From Alphaproteobacteria bacterium HGW-Alphaproteobacteria-1 (GTDB taxonomy: Bacteria; Pseudomonadota; Alphaproteobacteria; Rhodobacterales; Rhodobacteraceae), in assembly GCA_002842985.1 (NCBI GenBank), contig PHEQ01000007.1:1-64000 (forward strand): 64,000 nt of DNA, read 5' to 3'. The notes beneath the pieces were generated by a model that was not told the origin of the DNA, searched no databases, and worked only from the letters and a program-made list of their open reading frames with translations. Shown in pieces: positions 15,861 through 25,717 of this stretch (the stretch's first letter is position 1; each line of letters starts with the position of its first letter). The position numbers and the translations under genes were made by a program.

Positions 15861-16679
15861 TCAGCGCCGGTCGATTTGCGCCGCCATGAGGGCGATCGCC
15901 TTCTGATAGACACCGGCAGCATTCCATTGCTGGATCACCGCGAAATTCGGCTCGCCTTCCTGATAGCCCTGACCGGGCTGCCAGCCCTTCTGGCGCAGGA
16001 AATTCGCGGTCGAGGCCAAGGCATCGGCAAGGTTGTAGAAATCCACCCGACCGTCGCCATCGGCATCGACCCCGTAGCGCAGCGCATTGCCAGGCAGGAA
16101 CTGGGTATGGCCCAACTCGCCGTGGCGCGCGCCCTGGGTCGCCCCGGTGATCGCGCCCTGATCGACCAGCTTCAGTGCGCCGATGGCATGGGGGCGGAAG
16201 AAATCCGTGCGGCGGCAATCATAGGTCAACGTCACGATGGCCGAGACCACAGACGTGTCACCCATGAAGCCGCCAAATGCCGTTTCCATCCCGTGAATGG
16301 CGATGAGCACACCGGCGGGCACGCCGTATTGCCGTTCCAGCGCGTCATAAAAGGCGGCATTCTGCGCGCGCCGCTTGCGCCCCTGCGCCACGATGGTGCC
16401 CGATCCGCGCACCTCCATGAACTTATCGAGACTGTAGCGAAAGCTCTTCTGGTTGCGGTCCGCCGCGATGGTGCGATGCGCGTATTGCGCGGCTTGCAGC
16501 GCCGCGAGGCCCCGCGCGCCGACACCCTCGGCCGCCGCGTCGCTTGCGAAGGCGGCTTTCCAGGTCTCGAAACCCTGTGCCGTGTTGCCGCAAGGCGCGG
16601 CTTGCGCCGCTCCTGCGGCCGCAAGCACAAGTCCCGCCACCACTCCGGCTCGTCCGCCTCTGCCCAACCCTGAGAACAT
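15861..16679 (-). CDS. Lytic murein transglycosylase (MltB-like)
   Basis: A 272-residue secreted protein with a signal peptide (GRAGVVAGLVLAAAGAAQAA). The SLT_2/MltB catalytic Glu lies in AIHGMETAFGGF. DKFMEVRGSGT, CRRTDFFRPHAIGALKL, GARHGELGHTQFLPGNALRY and DADGDGRVDFYNLADAL follow, all typical of the family. It cleaves peptidoglycan glycan strands to form 1,6-anhydro-muramyl ends. GGGAG lies 6 nt before ATG 16679. It has no peptidoglycan-binding domain at the C-terminus, so it is the short form. Confidence 0.9.
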   Translation of the reverse strand: MFSGLGRGGRAGVVAGLVLAAAGAAQAAPCGNTAQGFETWKAAFASDAAAEGVGARGLAALQAAQYAHRTIAADRNQKSFRYSLDKFMEVRGSGTIVAQGRKRRAQNAAFYDALERQYGVPAGVLIAIHGMETAFGGFMGDTSVVSAIVTLTYDCRRTDFFRPHAIGALKLVDQGAITGATQGARHGELGHTQFLPGNALRYGVDADGDGRVDFYNLADALASTANFLRQKGWQPGQGYQEGEPNFAVIQQWNAAGVYQKAIALMAAQIDRR

Positions 16680-16784
16680 GAAAATCTCCCGTTACCCTTC
16701 AACTCATGCCCAGTGTAACGCCATGGGGCTTGCGGGCAAGCGCCGTTGCCCGTCCGCCCGGAAAACGCGTGGGTGCCTGCGCGT

Positions 16785-17639
16785 TCATGGCAGCATCGTT
16801 TGCACAACGTCGGCCGCCTGTGCGATCTGACCCGTGGCGCTCAGCACCATGAAGGTCCCCGTGAGCGCGGCCATCTGCGAGGTCAGCCGCAGGTTCTCGC
16901 CGCGCAGCAGGTTGACGATTGCCAACCCCACCGCCACCGGCAGGGCAAAGAGCCCCAGCGTGATCGTCATCATCCAGACGGCAAGACGCATGGGCGCTGT
17001 TTTCTCCCGAATGGACTCATGCTCGGCGAGGGTCGCCGTATCCGGCTCGGGATCGCGGAACGCCGCGCGCAGCGCGTCGAGGCGGGACGGGTCCTCGTTC
17101 GGTGACGAGACATGGGGCATGGCCTGCCGCAGCCCCTCATAGGCGGTTTCCACGTCAGGCAACCGTTTGGCCCGGCGCCGAACCGCAGGTGCCACGCGCG
17201 CAGGAACGGGCAGGGCGGCGGTTCCCGCCACCGCCGCGCGAAACTCTGCGCGGGTCAGCACCGCGTCCGGATCGGTCCACTGCACGAAATCGGGCGCAAG
17301 AACGCCCTGCATATCGGCCAGAAGATGTGCGATCACCGCCTGCATGTGCTTGAGGTCCACAGGGGGCAACCCCTGTTCGCGCAAGAGCGTCACCAAAATC
17401 CGTTGCGCGGCTGGTGTGCCGATCCGCGCCACATGGCACGGGCCCGCGATCTTCAGACGGCAATCGAAATCCCCTGTGCGGATCACCGCAAGCTCTTCGG
17501 TGAGACAGCGCCGTTCGAGCACGCGCGAACCGAGCCGCTCAAGCGTTTCTCCCACGCGGCACACCATCGCCGCCATGTCGAATGTCCTGCTACCCAGGAA
17601 TACTAGCCCAGCCGTAACCGTGTGATTGGAACTGGTCAT
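16785..17639 (-). CDS. Hypothetical membrane protein
   Basis: A 284-residue protein. It has a soluble N-terminal part (MTSSNHTVTAGLVFLGSRTF, then VGETLERLGSRVLERRCLTE), a Pro/Ala/Arg-rich middle and two hydrophobic segments near the C-terminus (PMRLAVWMMTITLGLFALPV, then LTSQMAALTGTFMVLSATGQ). No family is recognised. Both hydrophobic stretches lie after a PMRL motif that is also present in the protein at 15104. ATG 17639 has no strong ribosome binding site; a TTG at 17681 would add 14 residues. Confidence 0.65.
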   Translation of the reverse strand: MTSSNHTVTAGLVFLGSRTFDMAAMVCRVGETLERLGSRVLERRCLTEELAVIRTGDFDCRLKIAGPCHVARIGTPAAQRILVTLLREQGLPPVDLKHMQAVIAHLLADMQGVLAPDFVQWTDPDAVLTRAEFRAAVAGTAALPVPARVAPAVRRRAKRLPDVETAYEGLRQAMPHVSSPNEDPSRLDALRAAFRDPEPDTATLAEHESIREKTAPMRLAVWMMTITLGLFALPVAVGLAIVNLLRGENLRLTSQMAALTGTFMVLSATGQIAQAADVVQTMLP

Positions 17640-17790
17640 GGTGGTATCCGTTTCTGTTGGTCGGTCTTCCTCGGGGATCAACCTGACCTGGAAACGGGGA
17701 ACCAGTTTGTTTCAAATCGGATAACATTGGGGCAATCATCACGATACCGCGATTTTGGTTCCGCTCTGGCGACAACACAACCACCCAAGG

Positions 17791-17815
17791 AAAAGGCGCC
17801 CCGGAACGGGACGCC
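17791..17815 (-). terminator. Intrinsic terminator after glnA
   Basis: On the minus strand GGCGTCCCG-TTC-CGGGGCGCC (17795-17815, one internal mismatch) is followed by TTTTCC. It starts 44 nt past the glnA stop codon, in the right orientation to end the glnBA transcript. The rest of 17640-17858 shows nothing else recognisable. Confidence 0.85.
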
Positions 17816-17858
17816 TCATGGTTGTGCTGCGTGGCTGAAATGTGACTGTGACGGCTTG

Positions 17859-19265
17859 TCAGCAGCTGTAATACATCCCGAACTCGACCGGGTGCGGCGT
17901 GTGCTCGAACTTGTGCACCTCGTCCATCTTGAGCGCGATGTAGCCTTCGATCTGACTTTTCGTGAACACGTCGCCCGCAAGCAGGAAGTCGTGATCGCGC
18001 TCCAGCGCCTCGAGCGCCTCGCGCAGGCTGCCGCAGACGGTCGGGATGTCCTTGAGTTCTTCGGCCGGAAGATCGTAGAGGTTCTTGTCCATCGCCTCGC
18101 CCGGATCGAGCCGCGACTTGATCCCGTCAAGCCCCGCCATCAGCAGCGCGGCAAAGGCCAGATAGGGGTTGGCGGCGGGGTCGGGGAAACGGGCCTCGAC
18201 GCGCTTGGCCTTGGGGCTTTCGGTCCACGGGATGCGGATGCAGCCCGAGCGGTTGCGCGCCGAATAGGCCCGCAGAACCGGCGCCTCGAACCCCGGCACC
18301 AGCCGCTTGTAGCTGTTGGTGGTCGGGTTGGTGAAGGCGTTGAGCGTCTTGGCGTGCTTGAGGATGCCGCCGATGAACCACAGCGCCTCCTGGCTCAGAT
18401 CGGCATATTTGTCACCTGCGAAAAGCGGCTTGCCGTCCTTCCAGATCGACATGTTCACATGCATCCCCGAGCCGTTATCGCCATAGATCGGCTTGGGCAT
18501 GAAGGTGGCCGACTTGCCATAGGCATGGGCCACGTTGTGGATGACGTATTTGTATTTCTGGATTTCGTCGGCCTGCTTGACCAGCGTCCCGAAGATGAGG
18601 CCAAGCTCGTGCTGGCAGGAGGCCACCTCGTGGTGGTGCTTGTCCACCTTCATGCCCATGCGCTTCATGGTCGAGAGCATCTCGGCGCGCAGGTCCTGGG
18701 CATCATCGACCGGGTTGACCGGAAAATAGCCGCCCTTGAGACCGGGCCGATGGCCGGTATTGCCGGTTTCGTATTCGGCATCGCTGTTCCAGGAGCCGTC
18801 GACGGCATCCACCTCGTAGGACACCTTGTTGATGGTGTTCGAGTAGCGCACATTGTCGAAGAGGAAGAATTCCGCCTCGGGACCGAAATAGGCGGTATCG
18901 CCCACGCCCGACGCCTTGAGATAGGCCTCGGCCTTCTCGGCGGTGCCGCGCGGGTCGCGCTCATAGGGCTCGCCGGTATCGGGCTCCACCACCGAGCAAT
19001 GCACGCAGATCGTTTTTTCGGCGTAGAACGGATCGACATAGGCGCTGTCGGTGTCGGGCATCAGCTTCATGTCGCTGGCTTCGATGCTTTTCCATCCGGC
19101 GATGGACGAGCCGTCGAACATGAACCCTTCCTCGAGGAAATCCTCATCCACCAGATCGGCCACCACGGTCACGTGTTGCAGCTTGCCGCGCGGGTCGGTG
19201 AAGCGGATGTCGACATAGTCGATCTCCTCGTCCTTGATCTTCTTGAGGAGCGCGTCTGTGCTCAT
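17859..19265 (-). CDS. glnA: Glutamine synthetase type I
   Basis: A 468-residue dodecameric enzyme that makes glutamine from glutamate, ammonia and ATP. It carries [20 protein letters not shown], the [13 protein letters not shown] metal-binding segment, [19 protein letters not shown] and [17 protein letters not shown]. The adenylylation-type Tyr lies in [11 protein letters not shown] (about 398), so GlnE-type control is expected. It lies 30 nt after glnB on the same strand, the standard glnBA operon of alphaproteobacteria. Normal length. Confidence 0.97.
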   Translation of the reverse strand: MSTDALLKKIKDEEIDYVDIRFTDPRGKLQHVTVVADLVDEDFLEEGFMFDGSSIAGWKSIEASDMKLMPDTDSAYVDPFYAEKTICVHCSVVEPDTGEPYERDPRGTAEKAEAYLKASGVGDTAYFGPEAEFFLFDNVRYSNTINKVSYEVDAVDGSWNSDAEYETGNTGHRPGLKGGYFPVNPVDDAQDLRAEMLSTMKRMGMKVDKHHHEVASCQHELGLIFGTLVKQADEIQKYKYVIHNVAHAYGKSATFMPKPIYGDNGSGMHVNMSIWKDGKPLFAGDKYADLSQEALWFIGGILKHAKTLNAFTNPTTNSYKRLVPGFEAPVLRAYSARNRSGCIRIPWTESPKAKRVEARFPDPAANPYLAFAALLMAGLDGIKSRLDPGEAMDKNLYDLPAEELKDIPTVCGSLREALEALERDHDFLLAGDVFTKSQIEGYIALKMDEVHKFEHTPHPVEFGMYYSC

Positions 19266-19295
19266 GGAAAAATCCCTTTCTTCCTTGGGGTGTGT

Positions 19296-19700
<405 letters not shown>

Positions 19701-19753
19701 CTAGATTGATTTTCAGGCAGGGTTTTGGGTGTGCTGCAAAAAGATGCCCGACA

Positions 19754-19782
19754 ATTATGCAATATGCCTTCAATTTGGGCAA
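19754..19782 (-). promoter_or_regulatory. Possible glnB promoter
   Basis: On the minus strand TTGCCC and CATAAT are separated by 17 nt inside a locally AT-rich gap between glnB and the divergent nnr gene. This resembles a housekeeping -35/-10 pair, 120 nt before the glnB start. No convincing NtrC or sigma-54 motif was found. Confidence 0.3.
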
Positions 19783-19805
19783 AAATGAATCGCGAGGACA
19801 CGGCC

Positions 19806-21404
19806 ATGGCCGAATTGCTGACTGCCGCCCAGATGCGCGCCATCGAGCATGCCGCAATCTTGTCAGGTCAGGTTACCGGGGCGGAACTGATGGAGCGCGC
19901 GGGGCGCAGCGTGCTCGACGCGGTATTCGAGGAATGGCCATATCTCGCGCAGGCCCCGCACAAGGCGGTGGTGCTTTGCGGTCCGGGCAACAATGGCGGC
20001 GACGGGTTCGTCGTGGCGCGATTGCTCGGGGAATGCGGTTGGGAGGTGGAGGTGTTTCTTTACGGTGATCCCGAGACGTTGCCGCCCGATGCGAAGGTCA
20101 ATTACCGGCGTTGGCTTGAAATTGGCGAGGTGGCCGCCTTGAACGCCACTCTGGAGCCTTCGAGCCACAAACCGGCGCTGGTGGTCGATGCGATCTTCGG
20201 CACGGGCCTTACCCGCCCGGTGCGGGGGCTTGGGGCCGTATTGCTCGATCTGTGCGACAGCCGTGGTCTGGGCGCGCATATGACGGCTGGCGAAAGGCCG
20301 GACGGGACCCCGGTGATCGTGTCGATCGACCTGCCGAGCGGGCTGTGCAGCGATAGCGGCAGGGTGCTGGTGTCCGAAGAGGTCATCGGGCTGCCACAGC
20401 GCGTCGAAGCGGCAAGTGTGCAAAGCGATCTGACGGTGACCTTTCATAGCCTCAAGCTGGGTCATGTGCTGCGGGACGGCCCCTCTGTCTGCGGCAAGGT
20501 GGTCGTCAAGGACATCGGCCTGAAGCATCGCGCCGGGCCGGAGATCGTGAAAGCCGTGACGCATCATGCCGCGCGCGATATCCCGAAGCGCACAGGTCAC
20601 AAGTATTCCCACGGCCATGCCCTGATCCTGACGGGCGGTGCGGGGCGCACGGGTGCGGCACGTCTGGCCGCAAGGGGGGCGTTGCGCATCGGTGCAGGAG
20701 TTGTGACGCTGGGTGTTCCGGGATCGGCGCAAATGGAGGTGGCGGGGCATATCACCGCGCTGATGCTGCGCCGGGTGGAGGATGGCGCGGGGCTGTCGGG
20801 GGTTCTGGAAGATGCCCGCGTGAACGCCCTGTGCCTCGGGCCGGGCCTGGGATTGGCCCGGGCGCAGGGGTTGGTGCCGGTGGCGCTTGGTGGGGTGAAA
20901 ATGCGCCCTACCGTGCTTGACGCGGATGCGCTGAGCACCTTCGAGGACGCGCCCGAGAGACTCTTTGCCATGCTGCATGAGGGGTGTGTGCTGACACCCC
21001 ATGCCGGAGAATTCGCGCGGCTTTTCCCCGATCTCGCAGAGAAACTGACAGCACCCGTCACCCGTGGCCCGGCTTTTTCCAAGGTGGATGCGACGCGCGC
21101 GGCGGCAAAGCGGGCGGGCTGCGTGGTGCTCTTCAAGGGGCCTGATACCGTGATCGCGGCACCCGACGGGCGGTGCCGCCTCAACGCCGCGTGCTACGAC
21201 CGCGCCGCGCCGTGGCTGGCCACCGCCGGGTCGGGCGATGTGTTGGCCGGGTTCATCACAGGGCTTCTCGCGCGGGGGGTGCCGCCGATGCACGCCGCCG
21301 AAAGCGCCGCCTGGTTGCATGTGGAATGTGCCCGGGCGTTTGGCCCCGGCCTGATTGCCGAGGACCTGCCCGAGGAATTGCCGAAGGTGCTGCGCGCGCT
21401 TTAG
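19806..21404 (+). CDS. nnr: Bifunctional NAD(P)H-hydrate repair enzyme Nnr
   Basis: A 532-residue fusion. The N-terminal epimerase domain (YjeF_N-like) has CGPGNNGGDGFVVARLL and DAIFGTGLTRPVRG. The C-terminal ADP/ATP-dependent dehydratase (ribokinase-like) has HALILTGGAGRTGAARLAAR, TPHAGEFARLFP and ATAGSGDVLAGFITGLLARG. Together they convert damaged NAD(P)HX back to NAD(P)H. ATG 19806 follows GAGGA; ATG 19785 is a possible alternative. It is divergent from glnB and converges with the homocysteine methyltransferase gene, sharing 3 nt at the stops. Confidence 0.94.
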   Translation: MAELLTAAQMRAIEHAAILSGQVTGAELMERAGRSVLDAVFEEWPYLAQAPHKAVVLCGPGNNGGDGFVVARLLGECGWEVEVFLYGDPETLPPDAKVNYRRWLEIGEVAALNATLEPSSHKPALVVDAIFGTGLTRPVRGLGAVLLDLCDSRGLGAHMTAGERPDGTPVIVSIDLPSGLCSDSGRVLVSEEVIGLPQRVEAASVQSDLTVTFHSLKLGHVLRDGPSVCGKVVVKDIGLKHRAGPEIVKAVTHHAARDIPKRTGHKYSHGHALILTGGAGRTGAARLAARGALRIGAGVVTLGVPGSAQMEVAGHITALMLRRVEDGAGLSGVLEDARVNALCLGPGLGLARAQGLVPVALGGVKMRPTVLDADALSTFEDAPERLFAMLHEGCVLTPHAGEFARLFPDLAEKLTAPVTRGPAFSKVDATRAAAKRAGCVVLFKGPDTVIAAPDGRCRLNAACYDRAAPWLATAGSGDVLAGFITGLLARGVPPMHAAESAAWLHVECARAFGPGLIAEDLPEELPKVLRAL

Positions 21405-22411
21405 GCGCGCCGCCGCCTTGTGCGCCGCGCCGGGGCGGTATCGTCGCCGGTGCCGTCACCCGCCGATGAAAAGGCCCCGAGCGCATCGGTAATCTGCTCG
21501 AGCGTCGGGCGCGGGCCGCGTGGCCGCTCTTCCAGCGCCGCGCGCATTCTCGACAGGTGTTCGGGCATGGTGCCGCAGCAGCCGCCGATGATCGTCGCCC
21601 CCGCATCGCGCGCCAGAACGGCATATTCGGCCATGAGGCTCGGCGTGCCGTCATAATGGATATGGCCGTCGTGGTATTTCGGGATACCGGCATTGCCCTT
21701 GGCGATCACGGGCCGCTCTGTGCCCTGCGCGGCAAAGCCCAGAACGGTGCGCAAGAGGTCCGACGCGCCTACGCCGCAATTGGCCCCGAAGGCCAGCGGC
21801 GGATTGGCCAGCTTTTCCACCAGCTTCGCCAGTTCCTCGGAGGTGACGCCCATCATCGTGCGCCCCGCCGTGTCGAAGCTCATCGTGCCGCACCAAGGCA
21901 TCCCGGCCAGCGCAAAGGCCTCGGCGGCGGCGCGGTATTCCTCGGGCGCGCTGATCGTCTCGAGCCAGAGCACATCGGCCCCGCCCTCCTTGAGGCCCTC
22001 GGCCTGCTCGTGAAAAATCTCCACGGCCAGTTCATGGGTGAGCGCGCCCATGGGCGCCATGATCTCTCCGGTCGGCCCGACCGAGCCCGCCACGATTACC
22101 GCCCGCTCGCAGGTATCGGCCACCTCGCGCCCGATCTCGGCGGAGATGCGCGACAATTCGCGCGCGCGCTTCTGCGCGCCGTGCAGTTTCAGCCGCGCGG
22201 CATTGCCGCCAAAGGAATTGGTCAGGAACAGGTCGCTGCCTGCGTCCACCGCGCCCTTGTAGAGCGTGCGGATGCGGTCGGGGTGTTCGTCATTCCACAT
22301 CTCCGGCGCATCGCCCGATTGCAGACCCATGTTGAAGAGGTTCGTGCCCGTCGCGCCATCGGCGAGAATCCAGTCGCGGGTGGCAAGCATCTTGGTCAGC
22401 GCGTCGGTCAT
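21401..22411 (-). CDS. Homocysteine S-methyltransferase (homocysteine module of split methionine synthase/BHMT-like)
   Basis: A 336-residue protein of the homocysteine methyltransferase fold. It shows ILADGATGTNLFNMGL, LTNSFGGNAARLKLHG, VAGSVGPTGEIM, ADVLWLETIS, the zinc ligand Cys in GANCGVGAS and the pair in GGCCGT. These three Cys bind Zn and homocysteine thiolate. Roseobacters split MetH into separate proteins, and this fits the homocysteine-binding piece, matching the pterin-binding protein at 10510. Use of betaine as methyl donor is the alternative. AGGGA lies 9 nt before ATG 22411. The tail is Arg-rich (RRTRRRRA), like the tail of the 10510 protein. Confidence 0.87.
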   Translation of the reverse strand: MTDALTKMLATRDWILADGATGTNLFNMGLQSGDAPEMWNDEHPDRIRTLYKGAVDAGSDLFLTNSFGGNAARLKLHGAQKRARELSRISAEIGREVADTCERAVIVAGSVGPTGEIMAPMGALTHELAVEIFHEQAEGLKEGGADVLWLETISAPEEYRAAAEAFALAGMPWCGTMSFDTAGRTMMGVTSEELAKLVEKLANPPLAFGANCGVGASDLLRTVLGFAAQGTERPVIAKGNAGIPKYHDGHIHYDGTPSLMAEYAVLARDAGATIIGGCCGTMPEHLSRMRAALEERPRGPRPTLEQITDALGAFSSAGDGTGDDTAPARRTRRRRA

Positions 22412-22528
22412 ATCGTGGGTTCCCTGCATCGAAAGCCAAGCACCCTTGCCCGCGCGCGCGGGCAAAGGCAAATGCGAAATCTTCATGTAAATGGTGAGGC
22501 GTGTTTGAACGATTGGCGCCTCAGCCCC

Positions 22529-22843
22529 TCAGACCTCCTTGACCAGTTGCCCCTTGGCCACCAGCAAAAGCTCTTCCATCTTGGCGCGGATCGTGTCGGC
22601 ATCGGCGATATCGCCCAGATCGCCCGCCACCTTGCGCACCACATCCTCGTGGCCCGCCTCCTCGAAATCGGATTTCACGACCTCGATCGCATAGGCATTG
22701 GCGTCCTCGCCGGTCTTGCCCAGCAATTCGGCGGCCCAGAGCCCCAGAAGCTTGTTGCGGCGGGCCTCGGCGCGGAATTTCATTTCCTCGTCATGGGCGA
22801 ACTTGTTCTCGAACGCGCTTTCGCGGTCATCAAAGGTTGTCAT
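22529..22843 (-). CDS. ATPase inhibitor subunit zeta (DUF1476)
   Basis: A 104-residue all-helical protein (MTTFDDRESAFENKFAHDEE, then MKFRAEARRNKLLGLWAAEL). It matches the alphaproteobacterial zeta family that inhibits F1-ATPase by insertion of its N-terminal segment; in Paracoccus it blocks ATP hydrolysis. The N-terminal inhibitory part and the four-helix core are both present. It is divergent from purC across about 169 nt. Confidence 0.9.
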   Translation of the reverse strand: MTTFDDRESAFENKFAHDEEMKFRAEARRNKLLGLWAAELLGKTGEDANAYAIEVVKSDFEEAGHEDVVRKVAGDLGDIADADTIRAKMEELLLVAKGQLVKEV

Positions 22844-23012
22844 GGGGCCGGTTCCCTTGCACTGGTTGGCGTTGCTTCCGATATGCCGTCTGTGCGCCCC
22901 GAGAGCAAGGGGCAGGGCGGTCTTGCGACACCTTGCGACAGGGCGGAGCTTGCACTAAGAGAACGCATCGGCGCGCAGCGATACGCCCCCAACCCTCAGC
23001 GACGGAGTTTCC

Positions 23013-23774
23013 ATGGCACGGCGCAAGAAAATCTACGAAGGCAAGGCCAAGGTTCTCTATGAAGGCCCCGAACCGGGCACGATCATCCAGTATTTCAAGG
23101 ATGACGCTACCGCCTTCAACGCCGAGAAGAAGGCCGTGATCGAGGGCAAGGGCGTGCTCAACAACATGCTCTCGGAATATTTCATGACCGGGCTGAACAT
23201 GATCGGCGTGCCCACGCATTTCATCCGCCGGATGAACATGCGCGAACAGCTCGTGCGCGCCTGTGAGATCATCCCGCTCGAGGTGATCGTGCGCAACTAT
23301 GCCGCCGGTTCCATGGCCAAGCGCCTCGGGATGGAGGAAGGCACGCAACTGCCGCGTCCGATCGTCGAATATTGCCTCAAGGATGACAAGCTTGGCGATC
23401 CGCTGGTCACCGAAGAACATATTGCCGCCTTCGGCTGGGCCAGCCAGCAGGACATGGACGATGTCCTGAGCCTTGCGCTGCGGGTGAACGATTTCCTCGC
23501 GGGCGTGATGTATGGCGTGGGCATCAAGCTTGTCGATTTCAAGATCGAGGTGGGCCGCGTCTACGAGGGCGATTTCCAACGCCTGATCGTGGCCGATGAA
23601 ATCAGCCCCGACAGTTGCCGCCTGTGGGACATCAAGACCGGCCAGAAGCTGGACAAGGACGTATTCCGCCGCGATCTGGGCAGCCTGACCGACGCCTATA
23701 CCGAGGTGGCCACCCGTCTTGGTGTCATGCCCAAGGGCGCCACGCCGATGGCCCGCCCGACGCTGATCAACTGA
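23013..23774 (+). CDS. purC: Phosphoribosylaminoimidazole-succinocarboxamide synthase (SAICAR synthetase)
   Basis: A 253-residue enzyme of purine synthesis that joins CAIR and aspartate with ATP. It starts [18 protein letters not shown] and has [42 protein letters not shown] and [13 protein letters not shown], all canonical. It is followed after 12 nt by purS, an ordinary alphaproteobacterial pairing. Length normal. Confidence 0.97.
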   Translation: MARRKKIYEGKAKVLYEGPEPGTIIQYFKDDATAFNAEKKAVIEGKGVLNNMLSEYFMTGLNMIGVPTHFIRRMNMREQLVRACEIIPLEVIVRNYAAGSMAKRLGMEEGTQLPRPIVEYCLKDDKLGDPLVTEEHIAAFGWASQQDMDDVLSLALRVNDFLAGVMYGVGIKLVDFKIEVGRVYEGDFQRLIVADEISPDSCRLWDIKTGQKLDKDVFRRDLGSLTDAYTEVATRLGVMPKGATPMARPTLIN

Positions 23775-23786
23775 AGGAGACCGCCG

Positions 23787-24026
23787 ATGAAGGCCCGCGT
23801 TCACGTGATGCTCAAGACCGGCGTTCTCGACCCGCAGGGCGAGGCGGTGCGCCATGCGCTCGGGCAGCTTGGCTTTGACGGCGTGCAGGGCGTGCGTCAG
23901 GGCAAGGTGATCGAGATCGACCTTGCCGAGACCGATGAAGACCGCGCCCGCGAGACGGTGATACGGATGTGCGAGAAGCTTCTCGCCAACACCGTGATCG
24001 AGAGCTATTCGGTAGACCTCGGCTAG
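23787..24026 (+). CDS. purS: Phosphoribosylformylglycinamidine synthase subunit PurS
   Basis: A 79-residue small subunit that bridges PurQ and PurL in FGAM synthase. It reads KARVHVMLKTGVLDPQGEAV, then VQGVRQGKVIEIDL and the C-terminal LANTVIESYSV, as in the family. AAGGAGA lies 8 nt before ATG 23787. purQ usually follows in this order of bacteria, but here convergent recN begins 2 nt past the stop, so purQ must be elsewhere. Confidence 0.95.
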   Translation: MKARVHVMLKTGVLDPQGEAVRHALGQLGFDGVQGVRQGKVIEIDLAETDEDRARETVIRMCEKLLANTVIESYSVDLG

Positions 24027-24028
24027 CC

Positions 24029-25678
24029 TCAGCCCGCCAGAAGCGCCTCTGCCGCCGCGCGCGCCTCTGGGGTGATGTGCTCTCCCGAGAGCATCCGCGC
24101 AATCTCGTCCACGCGTGCAGGGCCTGTGAGGGCACGCACGGTCGATAGGGTGACATCGCCCTCCACCCGCTTTTCCACCCGCCAGTGATGCGCCCCGCGC
24201 GCCGCGACCTGCGGCGCATGCGTGACCACCAGCACCTGACCGCCCGTCGCCAGAAGCGAGAGCCTGCGCCCGACCGCATCCGCCGTCGCCCCGCCCACGC
24301 CCCGGTCAATCTCGTCGAAGATCATGGTCAGGCCCGCATCCGGCCCGGCAAGACACAGCTTGAGCGCCAGCAGGAACCGGCTCAACTCGCCGCCCGAGGC
24401 GATGCGGCTGATCGGCCCCGAGGGTGCGCCGGGATTGGTGGCGACGGTGAAACTCACCATGTCGCGGCCCTGCGGCCCCGGTTCGGCCTCCGTGATCTCG
24501 GTGGTAAAGATCGCGCGCTCCATTTTCAGCGGGACAAGCTCTGCCATCACGGCGGCGTCAAGCCGCGCCGCTGCTTCGTGGCGGGCCTCGGTCAGCGTCG
24601 TGGCAGCCTCGTCGTAGCACCGTGCCGCCGCGTCGCGTGCCGCGCGCAGCCCCGCCAGATCGCCTTCGCCCGCGTCGAGCGCCGCAAGCCGTGCGCGCAG
24701 GCTGTCGGCAAATTCGGCCAGATCGTCGGGCAGGACGCCGTGCTTGCGCGCCAGCCCGCGAATGGCAAAGAGCCGCTCCTCGCAGCTTTCCAGATCGAGC
24801 GGGTCGAAGTCGAGCGCGTCAAGCGCGCGCGCGGTCTCGCGCCCCGCCTCGTCAAGTTCCACCAGCGCGCGCGCCAGCGCCGCCAGCGCCCCGTCAAGCC
24901 GCCCCTCGGCCTTTTCGGCGGCCCCGTCGAGCCAGCGCAGCGCCTCGCCCGCGGCGCCCTCCGCCCCCTCGGGGCCAAGCGCCTGCGCGGCGCGGGCGAT
25001 GTCCTCGCGGATGCGCTCTGCCCCCTGCATCAGGCGGCGGCGCGTGTCGAGGTCGGCCTCCTCTCCGGGTTGTGGGTCGAGCGCGTCCAGCTCGGCGACC
25101 GCGTGGCGCAGGAAATCCTCCTCGGCGCGGATCTCCGCCAGATCCGCCTCCGCCTTATCAAGCGCCGTCTGTGCCGCCGCGCGCGCGCGCCAAGCCTCGC
25201 GCACCGCTGCGCGCGCGCCGTGCAAATCGCCGAATGTGTCGAGCATGTCGCGGTGCCCGCGCATATCGAGCAGGCCCCGATCATCGTGCTGGCCGTGCAG
25301 TTCCACCAGCGTGCCCGACAAGTGCCTCAGCACCTCGCCCGAGACGCGGCGATCGTTGACCCAGGCGGTCTTGCGCCCGTCCGCGCCGTTCACCCGGCGC
25401 AGGATCAGGTCATCCTCATCGGGAAGCCCCGCCTCGGCCAGAACGGCGCGCGCGGGATGATCGGGGCCAAGCGCGAACTCTGCCACCACCTCGCCCCGTT
25501 CGGCCCCGGCGCGCACCAGATCGGCGCGCCCGCGCCAGCCCAGAACGAAGCCCAGGCAATCGAGCAGGATCGACTTGCCCGCGCCGGTCTCGCCGGTCAG
25601 CACATTGAGGCCCGGCCGGAAGCCAAGTTCCAGCCGGTCAATGATGAGCATGTCGCGGATATCGAGTGCGCGCAGCAT
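24029..25678 (-). CDS. recN: DNA repair protein RecN
   Basis: A 549-residue SMC-like ATPase for double-strand-break repair. The N-terminal Walker A is NVLTGETGAGKSILLDCL. Two long helical regions form the coiled coil (about 160-350). The C-terminal half has SGGELSRFLLALKL (ABC signature) and TMIFDEIDRGVGGATADAVG (Walker B). The gene is very GC-rich and gives long antisense frames on the other strand. It lies downstream of bamD on the same strand, 39 nt apart, the usual order. Confidence 0.96.
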   Translation of the reverse strand: MLRALDIRDMLIIDRLELGFRPGLNVLTGETGAGKSILLDCLGFVLGWRGRADLVRAGAERGEVVAEFALGPDHPARAVLAEAGLPDEDDLILRRVNGADGRKTAWVNDRRVSGEVLRHLSGTLVELHGQHDDRGLLDMRGHRDMLDTFGDLHGARAAVREAWRARAAAQTALDKAEADLAEIRAEEDFLRHAVAELDALDPQPGEEADLDTRRRLMQGAERIREDIARAAQALGPEGAEGAAGEALRWLDGAAEKAEGRLDGALAALARALVELDEAGRETARALDALDFDPLDLESCEERLFAIRGLARKHGVLPDDLAEFADSLRARLAALDAGEGDLAGLRAARDAAARCYDEAATTLTEARHEAAARLDAAVMAELVPLKMERAIFTTEITEAEPGPQGRDMVSFTVATNPGAPSGPISRIASGGELSRFLLALKLCLAGPDAGLTMIFDEIDRGVGGATADAVGRRLSLLATGGQVLVVTHAPQVAARGAHHWRVEKRVEGDVTLSTVRALTGPARVDEIARMLSGEHITPEARAAAEALLAG

Positions 25679-25717
25679 CCGGTCAATCCATGGGGCAGGG
25701 GGATCGCCCGCCCGGCT

